In this document: piece after piece, positions 44,002 through 54,207 of the stretch | Numbering within the stretch: the stretch's first letter is position 1 | Layout: every line of letters starts with the position of its first letter | Assembly: GCA_043228905.1 (NCBI GenBank) | Contig: JBHGNT010000001.1 | Span: 18,228,001 to 18,292,000 of the forward strand | DNA: 64,000 bases | DNA from: Azolla caroliniana | Taxonomy: Eukaryota; Polypodiophyta | Direction of reading: 5' to 3' | Notes under the pieces: model-generated | What the model was told of the DNA's origin: nothing | Seen by the model: the letters and a program-made list of their open reading frames with translations, nothing else | Database searches by the model: none | Program-made: the position numbers and the translations under genes

Positions 44002-46147
44002 GGATGTCTAGATCAACGCACGACCTGGTTATAGATCGAACTCGACGCCTTGCTGAAAGGCAAAGGAGACGCGAGGCCTTCCAGCAAGCGGCGCAGGAAA
44101 TTAGAGCGGATCGCTCGTTTTCCAACGTAATCCGGAGAGTAGTGGAGGACTCCCACTGGTTACAACAAACATCGCACCCGGACGACGGCAGCAGCCTAAG
44201 CAGCCTCCGGGAAACCGAATCCCTTCTCCACGCGTTGGCAAACGGAGAAGGCGAAGCAGAGGCCTTTTCAGCATATGAATCGAACTCCGAAGGGGAATAC
44301 AGCGTGCACACGAACTACCGTAGCAACAACAAAACCCCGGGCGGACCGGAGGACGAACGATCGGATACCTTACCGACACCGGAACCGGAACCGGAAGTGC
44401 TAACGTTGGAACCCCCGGAACCAACAGAAGAAGAACGACCTCCGACACCGGAAGTCGAGGAGGAGAGGCCTCCGTCACCAGCGGAAGAGAAACAACCGAC
44501 ACCGGAATCAAATCGGGAAAGACCACCGACACCGGAGAAAATTCCGGAACGAGCACCAACACTACCAGCCCGCACACCGATACTGGATGACGACATGCCG
44601 TTCCAGTACTCCAAGTATAGAGATGAGCCGGACACAGAAGCTCATGTGCACGCATTTGAACAGACATGGGAAGCCAACCATGTGTCCCAGCGACTGACAC
44701 CGGAGGAAGAAGAACGCTCTAAGATAGCAGAGTTTGGCGTCACATTGGAGGGACCGGCAGCAAGATGGCGCCGGACGCTGGACCCGTCTACCATCAACAC
44801 CTTTGCAGATTTAAAAGCTAAATTCATGCATTTTTCTCAAAAGGAGGTGGACTAGACCGTAATGGTAGGCTTATTTTATACTATCGGCAAGAGGCAGGGG
44901 AGAGCATTCCCCAATTTGTCATCCGGTTTCAACGGATGCATAGTCAGCTTACCCGTGCACCCCCGGAGGAGGAATTACGGACGATATTCCTAAACGCACT
45001 CCGGGAACCCCTACGCACGGTTTGCACGGTAATCGATTTTCGTACAAGTACCATCGACCAGGTCATTGACCGGGTGAAAGAGATGGAAAAGACAAGCTCC
45101 TGGCTCACACTGGGCGCACTTCAACAGGCGTTACCGTCCGATGAAGACCTCCGGTTTCGGCAAGCAATACAGTGCACAACCTGCTTGAATTCCGGACACT
45201 CGGCTCTAGAATGCACTATGAGGATGCAATGTGTAATCTGTCAGTCCAAGAGCCATACGACGGATAGGTGCGAGTATAATTTGTTGACTAAGCAAGCACC
45301 GCCCGTCCGACAAATTGAGCCACGCAGTAGCCGCGACGAAGAAGACGAACGCTGGCGGCGAATGGACCGTGACCGACTGGCACAGGATGTCCGGTATGGC
45401 GAGCGACGGGAAAATGAGGTCGGGTATGGCGAGCGACGGGAAAATAATGTCCGGTACGGCGAGCGACGGGAAAATGATGTCCGGTACGGTGATCGGCGAG
45501 ATAACTATGACCGGCATGATCGGCACCAGGATTACAATAGACGATACGAACAGTACGACCGGGAGCACTCCCCCGGGTATCGTCAGCAACGGGAGGAATA
45601 CGGCGGATATAACGGGCAACCCCGTCAAGAGTACCGTAATAAGAAGAGCTTTAACAAAAAACGGCATTTTAAAAAAGGCAGCTACCCCCGGGACCCGGAA
45701 CAAGGCGCTCCAAGTAGCCAACCAGTACAAAACCCCGCGCGTACCGTAGGACCTGCCCCGGGTAAAACAGACAATGCCGAATCTAGCAATGCCCGGAAAG
45801 CCTACTGCTACTACTGCAGACAGGAAGGCCATTATAGTAACCAATGCCCGGTGAAGAGCTATGAAAAACGACCGGTGGTAAATATGGTAGTCCCTGAGGT
45901 GGCAGACCTGCAGCAGGTGACCACAAGATCGAAGGGCATGGCCAAAGAATGGGAGACACAGGAGACCATCCGCAAACAAGCAACGGAATGGGTAAAGAAA
46001 GCAAACGAGCAGAATGTCACAGACTTACAGCAGCAAAAGGAGAACACCGCAGGGCTTCCCGGCAGTAGTTACTCCGAGAACGAGACATGGCAGGCGTTGC
46101 AAGAATGCCAGATTACGTTACCACTAGGAAAACTCCTACAACTCGTG
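44002..46147 (+). pseudogene. gag: gypsy copy 3 gag, long, with three zinc knuckles
   Basis: Best preserved gag in the window. ATG at 44,002 (MSRSTHDLVIDRTRRLAER). A Pro/Glu/Thr linker (44,370-44,560) precedes the gag helical domain MPFQYSKYRDEPDTEAHVHA to MHSQLTRAPPEEELRTIF. It then has two adjacent knuckles CTTCLNSGHSALEC and CVICQSKSHTTDRC, a 10-residue repeat RYGERREN(D/N)V about four times (45,390-45,500) and a third knuckle CYYCRQEGHYSNQC. It ends LPLGKLLQLVP, normally next to protease. Only a stop at 44,853 and a frameshift at about 44,890 break it. It is cut by LTR X. Confidence 0.85.
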
Positions 46148-46700
46148 CCGGATGGGAAACGGTATGAACCGGATGGGGAGTACCCGACTGCGGAGAGCCG
46201 GATGGTGTAGGCCCGGTATGAACCGGATGAGGAGTACCCGACTGCGGAGAGCCGGATGGGGAGTACCCGACTGCGGAGAGCCGGATGGAACCCATCGAGG
46301 CTACATTTGTAAATAGCCGAAAAGTCATATTAGTATAAATATGACTTAGGGCAAACTTCTTTTGTTGTTGTTCTTTTATTGTTGTTATTCTTCCTTGTTG
46401 GTAAAAGAAGAATACAGACTGCGTAACTGTACAGAGAGAGAGAGAGAGAGAGAGACGAGGTCGTTGCCTCTGTTGTAACCGCCGCCTGTGGCGAAGATCT
46501 GAGAGCACGAGGTCGTTGCCTCAGTGAACTCATTGTTGTATATTCCTACATAGTGACAGTTTGCAGCCTGTGGGCTGCCGTGGTTTTTTCCCTAGTTTGG
46601 GGTTTTCCACGTAAACCTCCTGTGTACCATTTCTCCCTTTTGTGTCGCGTTTCATTACCTGTTTTTTGTGTATGAAAAGAATCTCGGTTGTGGTTGAGCG
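46148..46700 (+). mobile_element. LTR X (second copy), fused to gypsy gag
   Basis: A U3 minisatellite built on CCGGATGGGGAGTACCCGAC (three units) is followed by AGTATAAATATGACTTAGGG, (GA)n at about 46,433-46,454, GGTCGTTGCCTC twice and TTTTCCACGTAAAC. The order is as in the reverse-strand LTR X at 27,731-28,347. The start is truncated and the end near 46,700 is approximate. Confidence 0.65.
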
Positions 46701-46992
46701 TCGGACATAAGGAACGTCGAGTTCTCAACAGAAGTCGACACCGACATAGAGTAATTGATGGATCGACAAGCGCTAGAGTCATAATAGGGAAGGAGCTGAA
46801 ATGGGCCTATTGAGTAGACAAGCCGACCAAGCAAGTCGAGGTGCGCAATACTGGACAGGTCATGGGAAGTGGAACCGGACCAAACGAGGAGCGCGAGCAA
46901 GGTGGAACAACGCCAGAAGGGGTCGGGTGCAAGGACCGGTTGCCACAGACAATAACACCACGATCCGATCTCAAGTTGAGCTTGAGGGGGAG
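46701..46992 (+). other. copia A 3' internal tail and polypurine tract
   Basis: Non-coding remnant similar to 53,450-53,698 of copia B. It ends in GAGCTTGAGGGGGAG, the polypurine tract directly before the 3' LTR. Confidence 0.7.
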
Positions 46993-47415
46993 TGTTGCGC
47001 GAGCAAGCTCAACCGGATCCGGATTGGATGAATAAGCTAGAGCCGGATCGGCATCTGAGAGGATGAGTTGGGTCGGTATCCGGAAACAACCGGCCGGATC
47101 AGGGAGACGGATCAGAGAGCTGGATTTGAGTGCGAACCGGAAGCCTAGTAGTAGCCTAGACTACTAGGTAATCATTGACTCGTAGTTAGTGTAAGTCGCT
47201 CATATGAGCATTGAAGTGCGTAGTACTTCTGTATAAATAATGTTGTTTAGCACATTGTATGTACAAAGTGTTTTTATTATTTTGAATCTACGTTTACGTT
47301 CTGCTCTCTCTATCTCTCCCGCATATAATCTCTTTGTATTAAGCTTCTCCATTAAACCTTCATCTTAATCTCTGTTGCTATCCGGCTGAGCTGGTTTTGT
47401 CTAAGCACTTCCGCA
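46993..47415 (+). mobile_element. copia A 3' LTR
   Basis: It runs from TGTTGCGCGAGCAAGCTC to ACTTCCGCA, followed by the TSD CGTTA. R-U5 sequence (GTATAAATAATGTTGTTTAG) is nearly identical to the 5' LTR, which suggests a fairly recent insertion apart from the U3 deletion in the 5' LTR. Confidence 0.85.
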
Positions 47416-48053
47416 CGTTAACATTCACACGTTATAACTAACATACACATATGTATATTTATCACATATACAATCAAATACGTATACACGTGACCACATA
47501 TGCGTATATTAAGAAAATTGCAACATCAAATAGCCAGAATATGATGAAATCGAGACATGTAATCGAGGCATAAAGCCTTAGCCTCTACGCACACGAAACA
47601 TCCAATAATAAGGGTTAATCATAATACGCATTTGAGGTATTGACCTCTTACGCACTAACGCATATCGTTTACATAGAAATCGATGTATTGACCTCATACG
47701 CATACGTAACATATGTCTATGAACATAATACGCAATTGAGGTATTAACCTCATACACATACAACACAAATCACAGATTAAATATCTCTCAAATGAGGTAT
47801 TGACCTCATACACATATGTAATGTTTTATACAACCACTTAATTACCATTACAACATCATTGAATCAATGAAAAAAACTTTCATATTGACCATATACATGA
47901 TTATATGGGAGAAGCAAAAATAGAAAAAAAAACAAGAAAGGGTTACCGAAGTTCCTTTGTTGATCGCTATCTCGAACAAGGTCGACCGCACATCGATCGA
48001 TCACCATCCATCTAGAAGACAAAAACAAACAAAGGAAACATTAAAAACATAAA
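47416..48053 (-). other. chromovirus C leader, right part
   Basis: Continues the leader cut at 41,826. GAGGTATTGACCTC-type 5 bp-stem hairpins recur about every 50 bp (near 47,634, 47,686, 47,737 and 47,787), separated by TACGCA/TACACA. Confidence 0.65.
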
Positions 48054-48064
48054 CTCTGATACCA
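48054..48064 (-). promoter_or_regulatory. chromovirus C primer-binding site
   Basis: The minus strand reads TGGTATCAGAG, two bases after the LTR end. This is the initiator tRNA-Met primer complement and fixes the 5' end of chromovirus C. Confidence 0.85.
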
Positions 48065-48066
48065 TA

Positions 48067-48483
48067 TGATAAGGATAAAAGATAGATAGATAGAAAGGAG
48101 AGAGAGAAAGAAGGGTGTTGATCCAACCGACCACCCCCGAGCGAAGGGATCGAGACGGACTCGAGCCTCGATCAGCGTCCCATACCACTGCCATGGCGTC
48201 GAGTCGTACATGGTGCTAGCGCGCTCGCTACAAGAGTTTTCCCACCACAAAACAGAGTGTCGACGTAGTCAAGATATTGTGAAATGAGGTTAGCTTGGCC
48301 TCATATTTATAGTGATACCCAAGGCCCCCAGGCAAGTTCACACTTGGCCTAATGGGTTGTCTCAATCCCGAGGATTAAAAGTAATCCTCCCCTTTTTTAC
48401 ACTCTCGTTTAACCTTCACCCTTATCCACGTGTATAGAATACTATGGTAAATTCTCACCACGGGATATTATATGGGTGTAACA
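48067..48483 (-). mobile_element. chromovirus C 5' LTR
   Basis: The minus strand runs from TGTTACACCCATATAATATCC to TATCCTTATCA, 417 bp, with TATTTATAGTGATA-like promoter sequence in reverse. It is inserted in a copia RT frame at 48,484. Confidence 0.85.
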
Positions 48484-48835
48484 CCACCCTTCTGCCTCTA
48501 CCACCACAAGTAAGACATGGACTGTTGTCATCTCCACAACCGACACAAAGGTCTCGTCATAATCGATTCTGTGTTGTTGCACGTAGCCTTTTGCCACCAG
48601 TTGAGCCTTGTGGCTGTGAACGGAACCGTCACCATTGTATTTGACTTTATACACCCACTGGCAACCGATCGACATCGCTCCATTCGGTACATCGACCAAG
48701 TCTCACGTCCCATTTTCCATGACCGCGTGCATCTCTTCCTTCATGGCCTTTGCCAGTTCAGATCCTTAACCGCTTCTGCGTAGATTTGCAGCTGACACAT
48801 GACTGCCACCTTCGCCATGTACGCATAATTATGCG
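48484..48835 (-). pseudogene. pol: copia M RT fragment
   Basis: The minus strand reads EAVKDLNWQRP, then VPNGAMSIGCQWVYKVKYNG, AQLVAKGYVQQHRIDYDETF and VVEMTTVHVLLVV, the N-terminal RT of a copia element. It is split from its upstream part (55,199-57,050) by copia B and cut downstream by chromovirus C. Confidence 0.85.
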
Positions 48836-49292
48836 TGTTGAGCGAGGAAGCTCAACTCGGGTCGATTGGCTGATGAAGCTGAGAACCGAATCGGTCGAAG
48901 ACCGATCAGGGAGACCCAAATTGGCCTTGTGGACCGAGAACTGAGAGTTGTGTAGTGAGGGACTCGAGGAGGCCATTAATAGATTATATTCCTAGTACAG
49001 TAAATAGGAATATTGTACGTAGAATTAGTGTTAGGCTCATTTATGAGAATTCAAGTACTAACGGTACTTGTGTAAGACCACTCATCAGGGCTTGTATAAA
49101 AAGTACTCACTCCGCACGAAGTATGTACAAAGCGTTATTCCTCTTAATATAATTTTGTGTCTGCTCTCTCTGTCTCTCTCTATCTCTCTCATTCTTTGAG
49201 TTCTCTGCATTTACCAAACTATTGGGTTTCCGAACATCACCTGTATACTCTATGTCTTTTACACATGCTTCCGCACATCATATTCTTTTACA
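48836..49292 (+). mobile_element. copia B 5' LTR
   Basis: It runs from TGTTGAGCGAGGAAGCTC to CTTTTACA, 457 bp, with CTTGTATAAAAAGTACTC as promoter. The TSD ATGCG at 48,831-48,835 corresponds to ATGCA after the 3' LTR (55,199-55,203). Confidence 0.85.
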
Positions 49293-49304
49293 TGGTATCA
49301 GAGC
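49293..49304 (+). promoter_or_regulatory. copia B primer-binding site
   Basis: TGGTATCAGAGC directly follows the LTR, a perfect initiator tRNA-Met complement. Confidence 0.9.
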
Positions 49305-49396
49305 AAGAGGGTTGAGACTCCTCTACAGCTGATAGAAAAGGAAGCAACCAAGATAGAGTCAAGTTTTCTCGTTTTTGGAAAAGATACGACGGAATT

Positions 49397-50260
49397 ATGG
49401 ACAGAGGAACGGGAAGCTCACTTTCGCCTGAAAAGCTTGATAGGAGCAACTATGCATCTTGGTCGTTCAAGATGCACTAGTACTTGCTCGGCCATGGGTA
49501 TTGGAGTTATGTCGAAGGAGCTAATGATGCAGCACCTGAATCAACACATAGAGACTTCCCAACCTGGGAATAGGTGGCAAGCAGAGTTCTCTACTGTTTT
49601 GCGTCTTGTGTGAACAATCAGCTCTTGAGCTACATTCGGGATGCCAAGACGCCAAAGGACATGTGGGTGAATCTCAGAAGGATTTTCTTCACTAGCAGGA
49701 CGACCAGAAAGCTGCATCTCAGGTAGGAGCTAAGCAATGTCTAGTAGAATGATTTGTCTGTGGACGATTATACAGCCCGAATCAAGGAAATTTGTGACTC
49801 TCTCGCCTCCGTCAACGTGAACGTCGAGGACGATGAAATGGTGCAGGTTTGCTTTGGAGGGTTAGCATCTAAGTTCAGAGCATTCCAAATAGCGGTCTGC
49901 ACGAGGGAGAATATGTCGTCGTTTTTCAAGCTTCAATCGATGTTGCTCGTAGAAGAAAAATACGTCGGTGCATCGACGAGTACGCACACTAACAACAAAA
50001 TTTTGTATATGGAGGAAGAGAGGTCCTGTGGTCTTGGTGGACGAGGCGGGTCGGCAGGCAATGGAGGCGGCTAACAAGAGCAGAACTTTTGGCAAAATCG
50101 GAATGCCGACAATAGTCCTGGACACTCTGCGAATAGGGGGAGTTAAGGCGGTGCCGGGAGCCGTCAAGGGAAAGCCGCATTGGACTACTGGTACTGTCGC
50201 AAGAAGGGCCACACAGAGAGTGAGTGTTGGAAGAAACGAGCCGATTCAGACAAGGCTGGA
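49397..50260 (+). pseudogene. gag: copia B gag
   Basis: ATG 49,397 (MDRGTGSSLSPEKLDRSNYA). The UBN2-type region reads LLSYIRDAKTPKDMWVNLRR and DDYTARIKEICDSLASVNVN. The zinc knuckle reads DYWYCRKKGHTESEC: the first Cys is Tyr. Stops occur at 49,478, 49,571, 49,724 and 49,742, with a frameshift near 50,020. Start chosen by alignment with copia A. Confidence 0.85.
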
Positions 50261-51690
50261 TCAAGCCGAGGAGACGTAGATAGGCGTCAAAGATTGCACT
50301 ACACAGAAGGCTCAGGGCGAGCTGGCATGGGCCCCACTTTTGTCATGAAGCACAAAGCCAACTTGATGCCGGTGAATACCTTGAGGTCAAATGATGTATG
50401 GTATGTGGATTCAGGAGCATAAAACCACATGACGAATCACCAGGAGTGGTTCTCGACTCAGGAAAAGTCGGAGCAATCGGGGGTCGTCGAAACTAGTGAT
50501 GACACCCCTCACCCCATTGAACACATTGGAGATATCCCTCTTAGCCATGTCAGCCAAAAGCGAATCATGAGAAATTTCTTGCATGTGCCGACAATCACCA
50601 AAAATCTGGTGTCGGTCGGACAAATAGTCGACCAAGGCATGCAAGCTCGATTTACTCATCTTGGGTGCTTCATGGAAGAGAAAGGCAAGGTAATCGCAAA
50701 AGGGTGCCAAGAAGGGAGGATGTTCATCCTCGAGACCAATGACGTAGGCACCGCTATGTTTGCGAAAGGGCAAAAGGTCGAATCGGATATCGACCTATGG
50801 CACAAACAGTTCAACCATGTCAACTTCCCACGGCTTCGAGAGATGTAGATGAAAAACATTGTTTTCAGCTTGCCGAAATTTAGTGGCTGAAAGGGCCAAG
50901 TCTGTGAAGCCTGCCAATCAGGGAAGTATCACCGACTTGCGTTCCCAAATGAAAGAAACATGCTCGATTTAATCCATTTGGATGTATGGGGACCGGCACA
51001 AAATGTGAGTCTCACTAGGAGCCAATCTTCTCGGCATACCTGGGCATGCATGATAGAGAAGAGAAGCGAAGTCTTCTCCTATTTCTTGAAGGTGAAGAGC
51101 CTTGCCGAACGGGAGACGGGCCTTAAAATCAAGTGTCTCAGGACTGATGGTGGAAAGGAGTACTTCTCCGACTAGTTCTCAAATTATCTGCAAATGGAAG
51201 GAATTCGGCGCGAATTCTCTTGCAGATACATGCCGCAGCAGAACGGTGTGGCTGAGTGGAAGAATCGGACGATCGATGAAGCGGTCAAGGAAATGCTCGA
51301 AGAGAAGCATGTGCCGAAATTTTATTCGGCCGAAGCCGTGAAGACGGTTGTTTACCTGTAGAATCAGACTTCTGCAAATGGAGAAGTGTCGCCACATGAG
51401 TCCTACTTCGGGAAGAAGCCGAACTTGGCACACTTAAGGGTTTTTGGCAACGTAGTGTATGTACACGTGCCAAAGGAGAAACAAAGGAAGTTAGACATGA
51501 AAGCCGAAAAGTGTATCTTGGTCAGCTACTCGGATGAGCAAAAAGGGTATAAATGTTACAACCCCCGAATGAAAGAAGCCCGACTCCGCCGAGATGTCGT
51601 GTTCGATGACTCAGCTTCGTGGTACCTGCCTTCACCACCTACCCCCATGCACTCCATTCCGAAGTCTAAAGGATCACGCCAGTGAGGCTG
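50261..51690 (+). pseudogene. pol: copia B protease and integrase
   Basis: Protease has WYVDSGA at about 50,400-50,420, followed by a stop and NHMTNHQEW. The integrase finger is WHKQFNHVNFPRL and VCEACQSGKYHR. The DDE core is largely legible: LIHLDVWGP, LRTDGGKEYFSD and NGVAEWKNRTIDEAVKEML. The end reads AHLRVFGNVVYVHVPKEK and YNPRMKEARLRRDVVFD. Stops lie at 50,420, 50,846, 50,888, 51,172 and 51,359. Confidence 0.9.
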
Positions 51691-52385
51691 AAATGCCTCC
51701 GCGTAGTGATGAAATTGGAGCTCTGAGAGAGAGTCCGATCTCATTTCGACTAAGTGGGCCAAGGGAGGGGTTGAGCCGAAATGGTCAGCCGAGTGAAGAG
51801 CCGACGAGTAGTGAAGACTCGACCATGCAGTCCCCGCGCAAGGAACTGAGGAGACGGTTTACGCGCAAGGAGAAGGGAAAGAAGAAGATGTTGGATTACG
51901 ATACCGACTGTGGCAAGTCACATTGTAGTGAATCTGATTCCAAACCAGTCGAAAAGGAACCTCCAAGGAAGAGGTCCAAATCCGTTAACAAAGCTGCGAA
52001 ATTGGCAAATGAAGAATTACGCCGATCCACCCGCCTAAAGAACCTCGTAAAGAGATACGGGTATAATGAGTATATGGCGCATCATTATCCATATATGGTG
52101 AAAGTGGCCGAAGTGGGTGACCTGGAGAGCTACGCAAAAGCGGCAAAAGACCCTAATTGGCATACCGTGGTGGAGGAAGAGATGCGAGCTTTATCGGATA
52201 ATGAGACCTCGGATCTAGTTGATGCACCAAAAGGTGTAAAGCCGATTGGATGCAGATGGGTGTACAAGGTGAAGTATAACACCGATGGCTCTGTCGACCG
52301 ATACAAGGCCCGGTTGGTGGCAAAGGGCTACACACAGAAGCACAACATCAATTCGAGAAAGGCGTGTGACTCGACACGGTTCTGA
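51691..52385 (+). pseudogene. pol: copia B pre-RT linker and RT N-terminus
   Basis: An open frame from about 51,594 to 52,385 covers the basic linker (RRFTRKEKGKKKMLDYDTD, STRLKNLVKRYGYNEYMAHH). The RT start follows: DPNWHTVVEEEMRALSDNE, KPIGCRWVYKVKYNTDGS and ARLVAKGYTQKHN. The catalytic YVDD region is deleted: TQKHNI is joined near 52,345-52,385 directly to downstream RT. Confidence 0.85.
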
Positions 52386-53000
52386 CAGATTGTCAGTAGC
52401 CTCATTTGCTTGATGATCACTCGGCCAGACCTTAGTTACCCAGTCGGCTTGATCAGTCAATTCATGTAGCAGCCCAAGACCGACAACCTTCACTGCGCGC
52501 AAAGGATATTGTGGTATGTCAGCGGCACTACGGACATGGCGTTGCTATATCGGGCAGGAGTAGTCGAGCAGTTAATCGGCTACACAGATGTCGATTGGGC
52601 TAGGAAATGTCGGCGATCATAGATCAACATCTGGATATGCATTTTCATTGGGAAGTGCAGCAATTGCATGGAGCAGTAAAAAGTAGATGATAGTGGCACT
52701 ATCGACCACAGAGGCCGAGTATTGAGGGGTGGCTGTCGCTACGTGCGAAGTCATTTGGCAAAAAAGGCTATTACGGGATCTATGTGTGGAGGTGTCTCAG
52801 CCAACCATAATCTATTGCGACAACCTCAATAGTATCCAATTAGCGAAGGAGCCCATCTTCAACGTCTGGACTAAGCACATCGAGGTGCACTATTATTTTG
52901 TCCACGACCGTGTCCTCTCTACAGAAATCGAACTAGTGCACGTTCCGACTGATCGCAGGTTGCCGATATCTTCACCAAACCTCTCGGTCTCAACAAGTTG
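52386..53000 (+). pseudogene. pol: copia B RT end and RNase H
   Basis: Pieces include MITRPDLSYPVGLISQFM, LHCAQRILWYVSGTTDMALL, VEQLIGYTDVDWARK, YCDNLNSIQLAKEP, TKHIEVHYYFVHD and, after a frameshift near 52,960, ADIFTKPLGLNKLRPFLGM. Several stops occur (near 52,383, 52,466, 52,618, 52,677, 52,685 and 52,722). Confidence 0.85.
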
Positions 53001-53441
53001 CGGCCTTTTTTGGGTATGATTGGCCTCCAGCATATTGAGATGCCGAACTTGAGGGGGAGGAGTGATGAAGGAGAAGAGAGAGACGAAGTCCAAAAAGCTG
53101 AGTCGGATGATGAATTCAATTTCAGTCTTACTGAAGAAGTCGGTATGTCCAACCAGGCCAAAGAAGTCGTGGACGTGTGGACAGATGGAAGAAGATCGGT
53201 TAATCGTAGGATAGCCAGAGCTAACCAAACCAAGGGGAGAAAATGCGTGAAGGGCAAGAACGGTGGTAGAGTCGAGGAGGACAAAGCCGACCGAGTGAAG
53301 ACCAAGACCAAGACATGGGCGGATATCGTCAAGGGACTGGAAGTGGACGAATCAGAGACAACCGATTGGATAAATACTCGAAGTGAATTGGAGTTGGCCA
53401 ATGCAATCGAAATGTTCGATTTGGAAGAGCCGGATCGATAG
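53001..53441 (+). CDS. copia B C-terminal extension, open and highly charged
   Basis: The frame continues from RNase H (LGMIGLQHIEMPNLRGR) without a stop for about 140 more codons of charged, low-complexity sequence (SDEGEERDEVQKAESDDEF, RANQTKGRKCVKGKNGGR, KTKTWADIVKGLEVDESE). Most copia polyproteins stop shortly after NLRG. It ends at TAG about 53,439. No family recognised. It may be an accessory domain or chance readthrough in AG-rich 3' sequence. Confidence 0.4.
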   Translation, partial: RPFLGMIGLQHIEMPNLRGRSDEGEERDEVQKAESDDEFNFSLTEEVGMSNQAKEVVDVWTDGRRSVNRRIARANQTKGRKCVKGKNGGRVEEDKADRVKTKTKTWADIVKGLEVDESETTDWINTRSELELANAIEMFDLEEPDR

Positions 53442-53698
53442 GCCACACTCGAAGAAGGGTAGCCCAAGTTGACACGACAACATCAAAGAAGCTGATAAGG
53501 GCCAAGATAGCAGACAAGCCAATCGTAGAGGTCGAGGTGCGCGGAACCAGATGAGTCAAGGAGCGTCAGACTGGTAGAGTCGTGCTATGCAAGATCGGAT
53601 TGGTCGAAGAGTGCGAGTGAGGCATAGGGGCGCTAGGAAAGGACGCCGAACTAGATGAAGCTTGCATGGCGGGACCTCAAATTGAGCTTGAGGGGGAG
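53442..53698 (+). other. copia B 3' internal region and polypurine tract
   Basis: Non-coding. It ends TTGAGCTTGAGGGGGAG before the 3' LTR, the same tract as in copia A. Confidence 0.7.
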
Positions 53699-53961
53699 TG
53701 TTGAGCGAGCAAGCTCGGGTCGGGTCGATTGGCTAATGAAGCCGACAACCGAATCGGTTGAAGACCAATCGAGGAGACCCAAATCGGTTGTGTGGACTAA
53801 CAGTTGAGAGTCGTGTCAACCGAGAACTGAGAGTTGTTGTCGTGAAGTATTAAAGCTTCACATTAAAAGTCTACAATAAGATAAATACATAACTAAAATA
53901 AAATAAATGTTGATAATATTATACATTATATGTAGAGGCAAATAAAAAATATATATGTTAT

Positions 53962-54040
53962 ATTACATGGACGAGGACTTAAGCCAATAACCCCCACCTT
54001 ATGACACTCAAACCTTAACATTTAGCCTATACTGATAATT
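53962..54040 (-). repeat. tRNA-like unit a
   Basis: The minus strand carries an A-box-like TAGGCTAAATG and a B-box-like GGCTTAAGTCC. It repeats at 54,129 with about 167 bp period, including the flank CATATAGCATA. Confidence 0.45.
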
Positions 54041-54128
54041 TACAAGAGATCATATGCGTTGTTCTATTTGAAGTAGTATTTTATAGTCTAAACCATGTAA
54101 TATACTACATGCACACCATATAGCATAT

Positions 54129-54207
54129 TACATGGGCAAAAGAGGACTTGAACCAACAACCCCGACCGTACGGCATTCAAACCTTACCATTTAGCCAATA
54201 CTTGTGA
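54129..54207 (-). repeat. tRNA-like unit b
   Basis: The minus strand reads TTGGCTAAATGGTAAGG and GGTTCAAGTCC, closer to A and B box consensus than unit a. Different sequence from the tRNA-like segments of the foldback element. Confidence 0.5.

Noticed and set aside
45206-45979. 257-residue minus-strand frame opposite gag copy 3
   Set aside because: Shadow of the GC-rich, repeat-containing gag frame, whose zinc knuckles are unambiguous on the plus strand.
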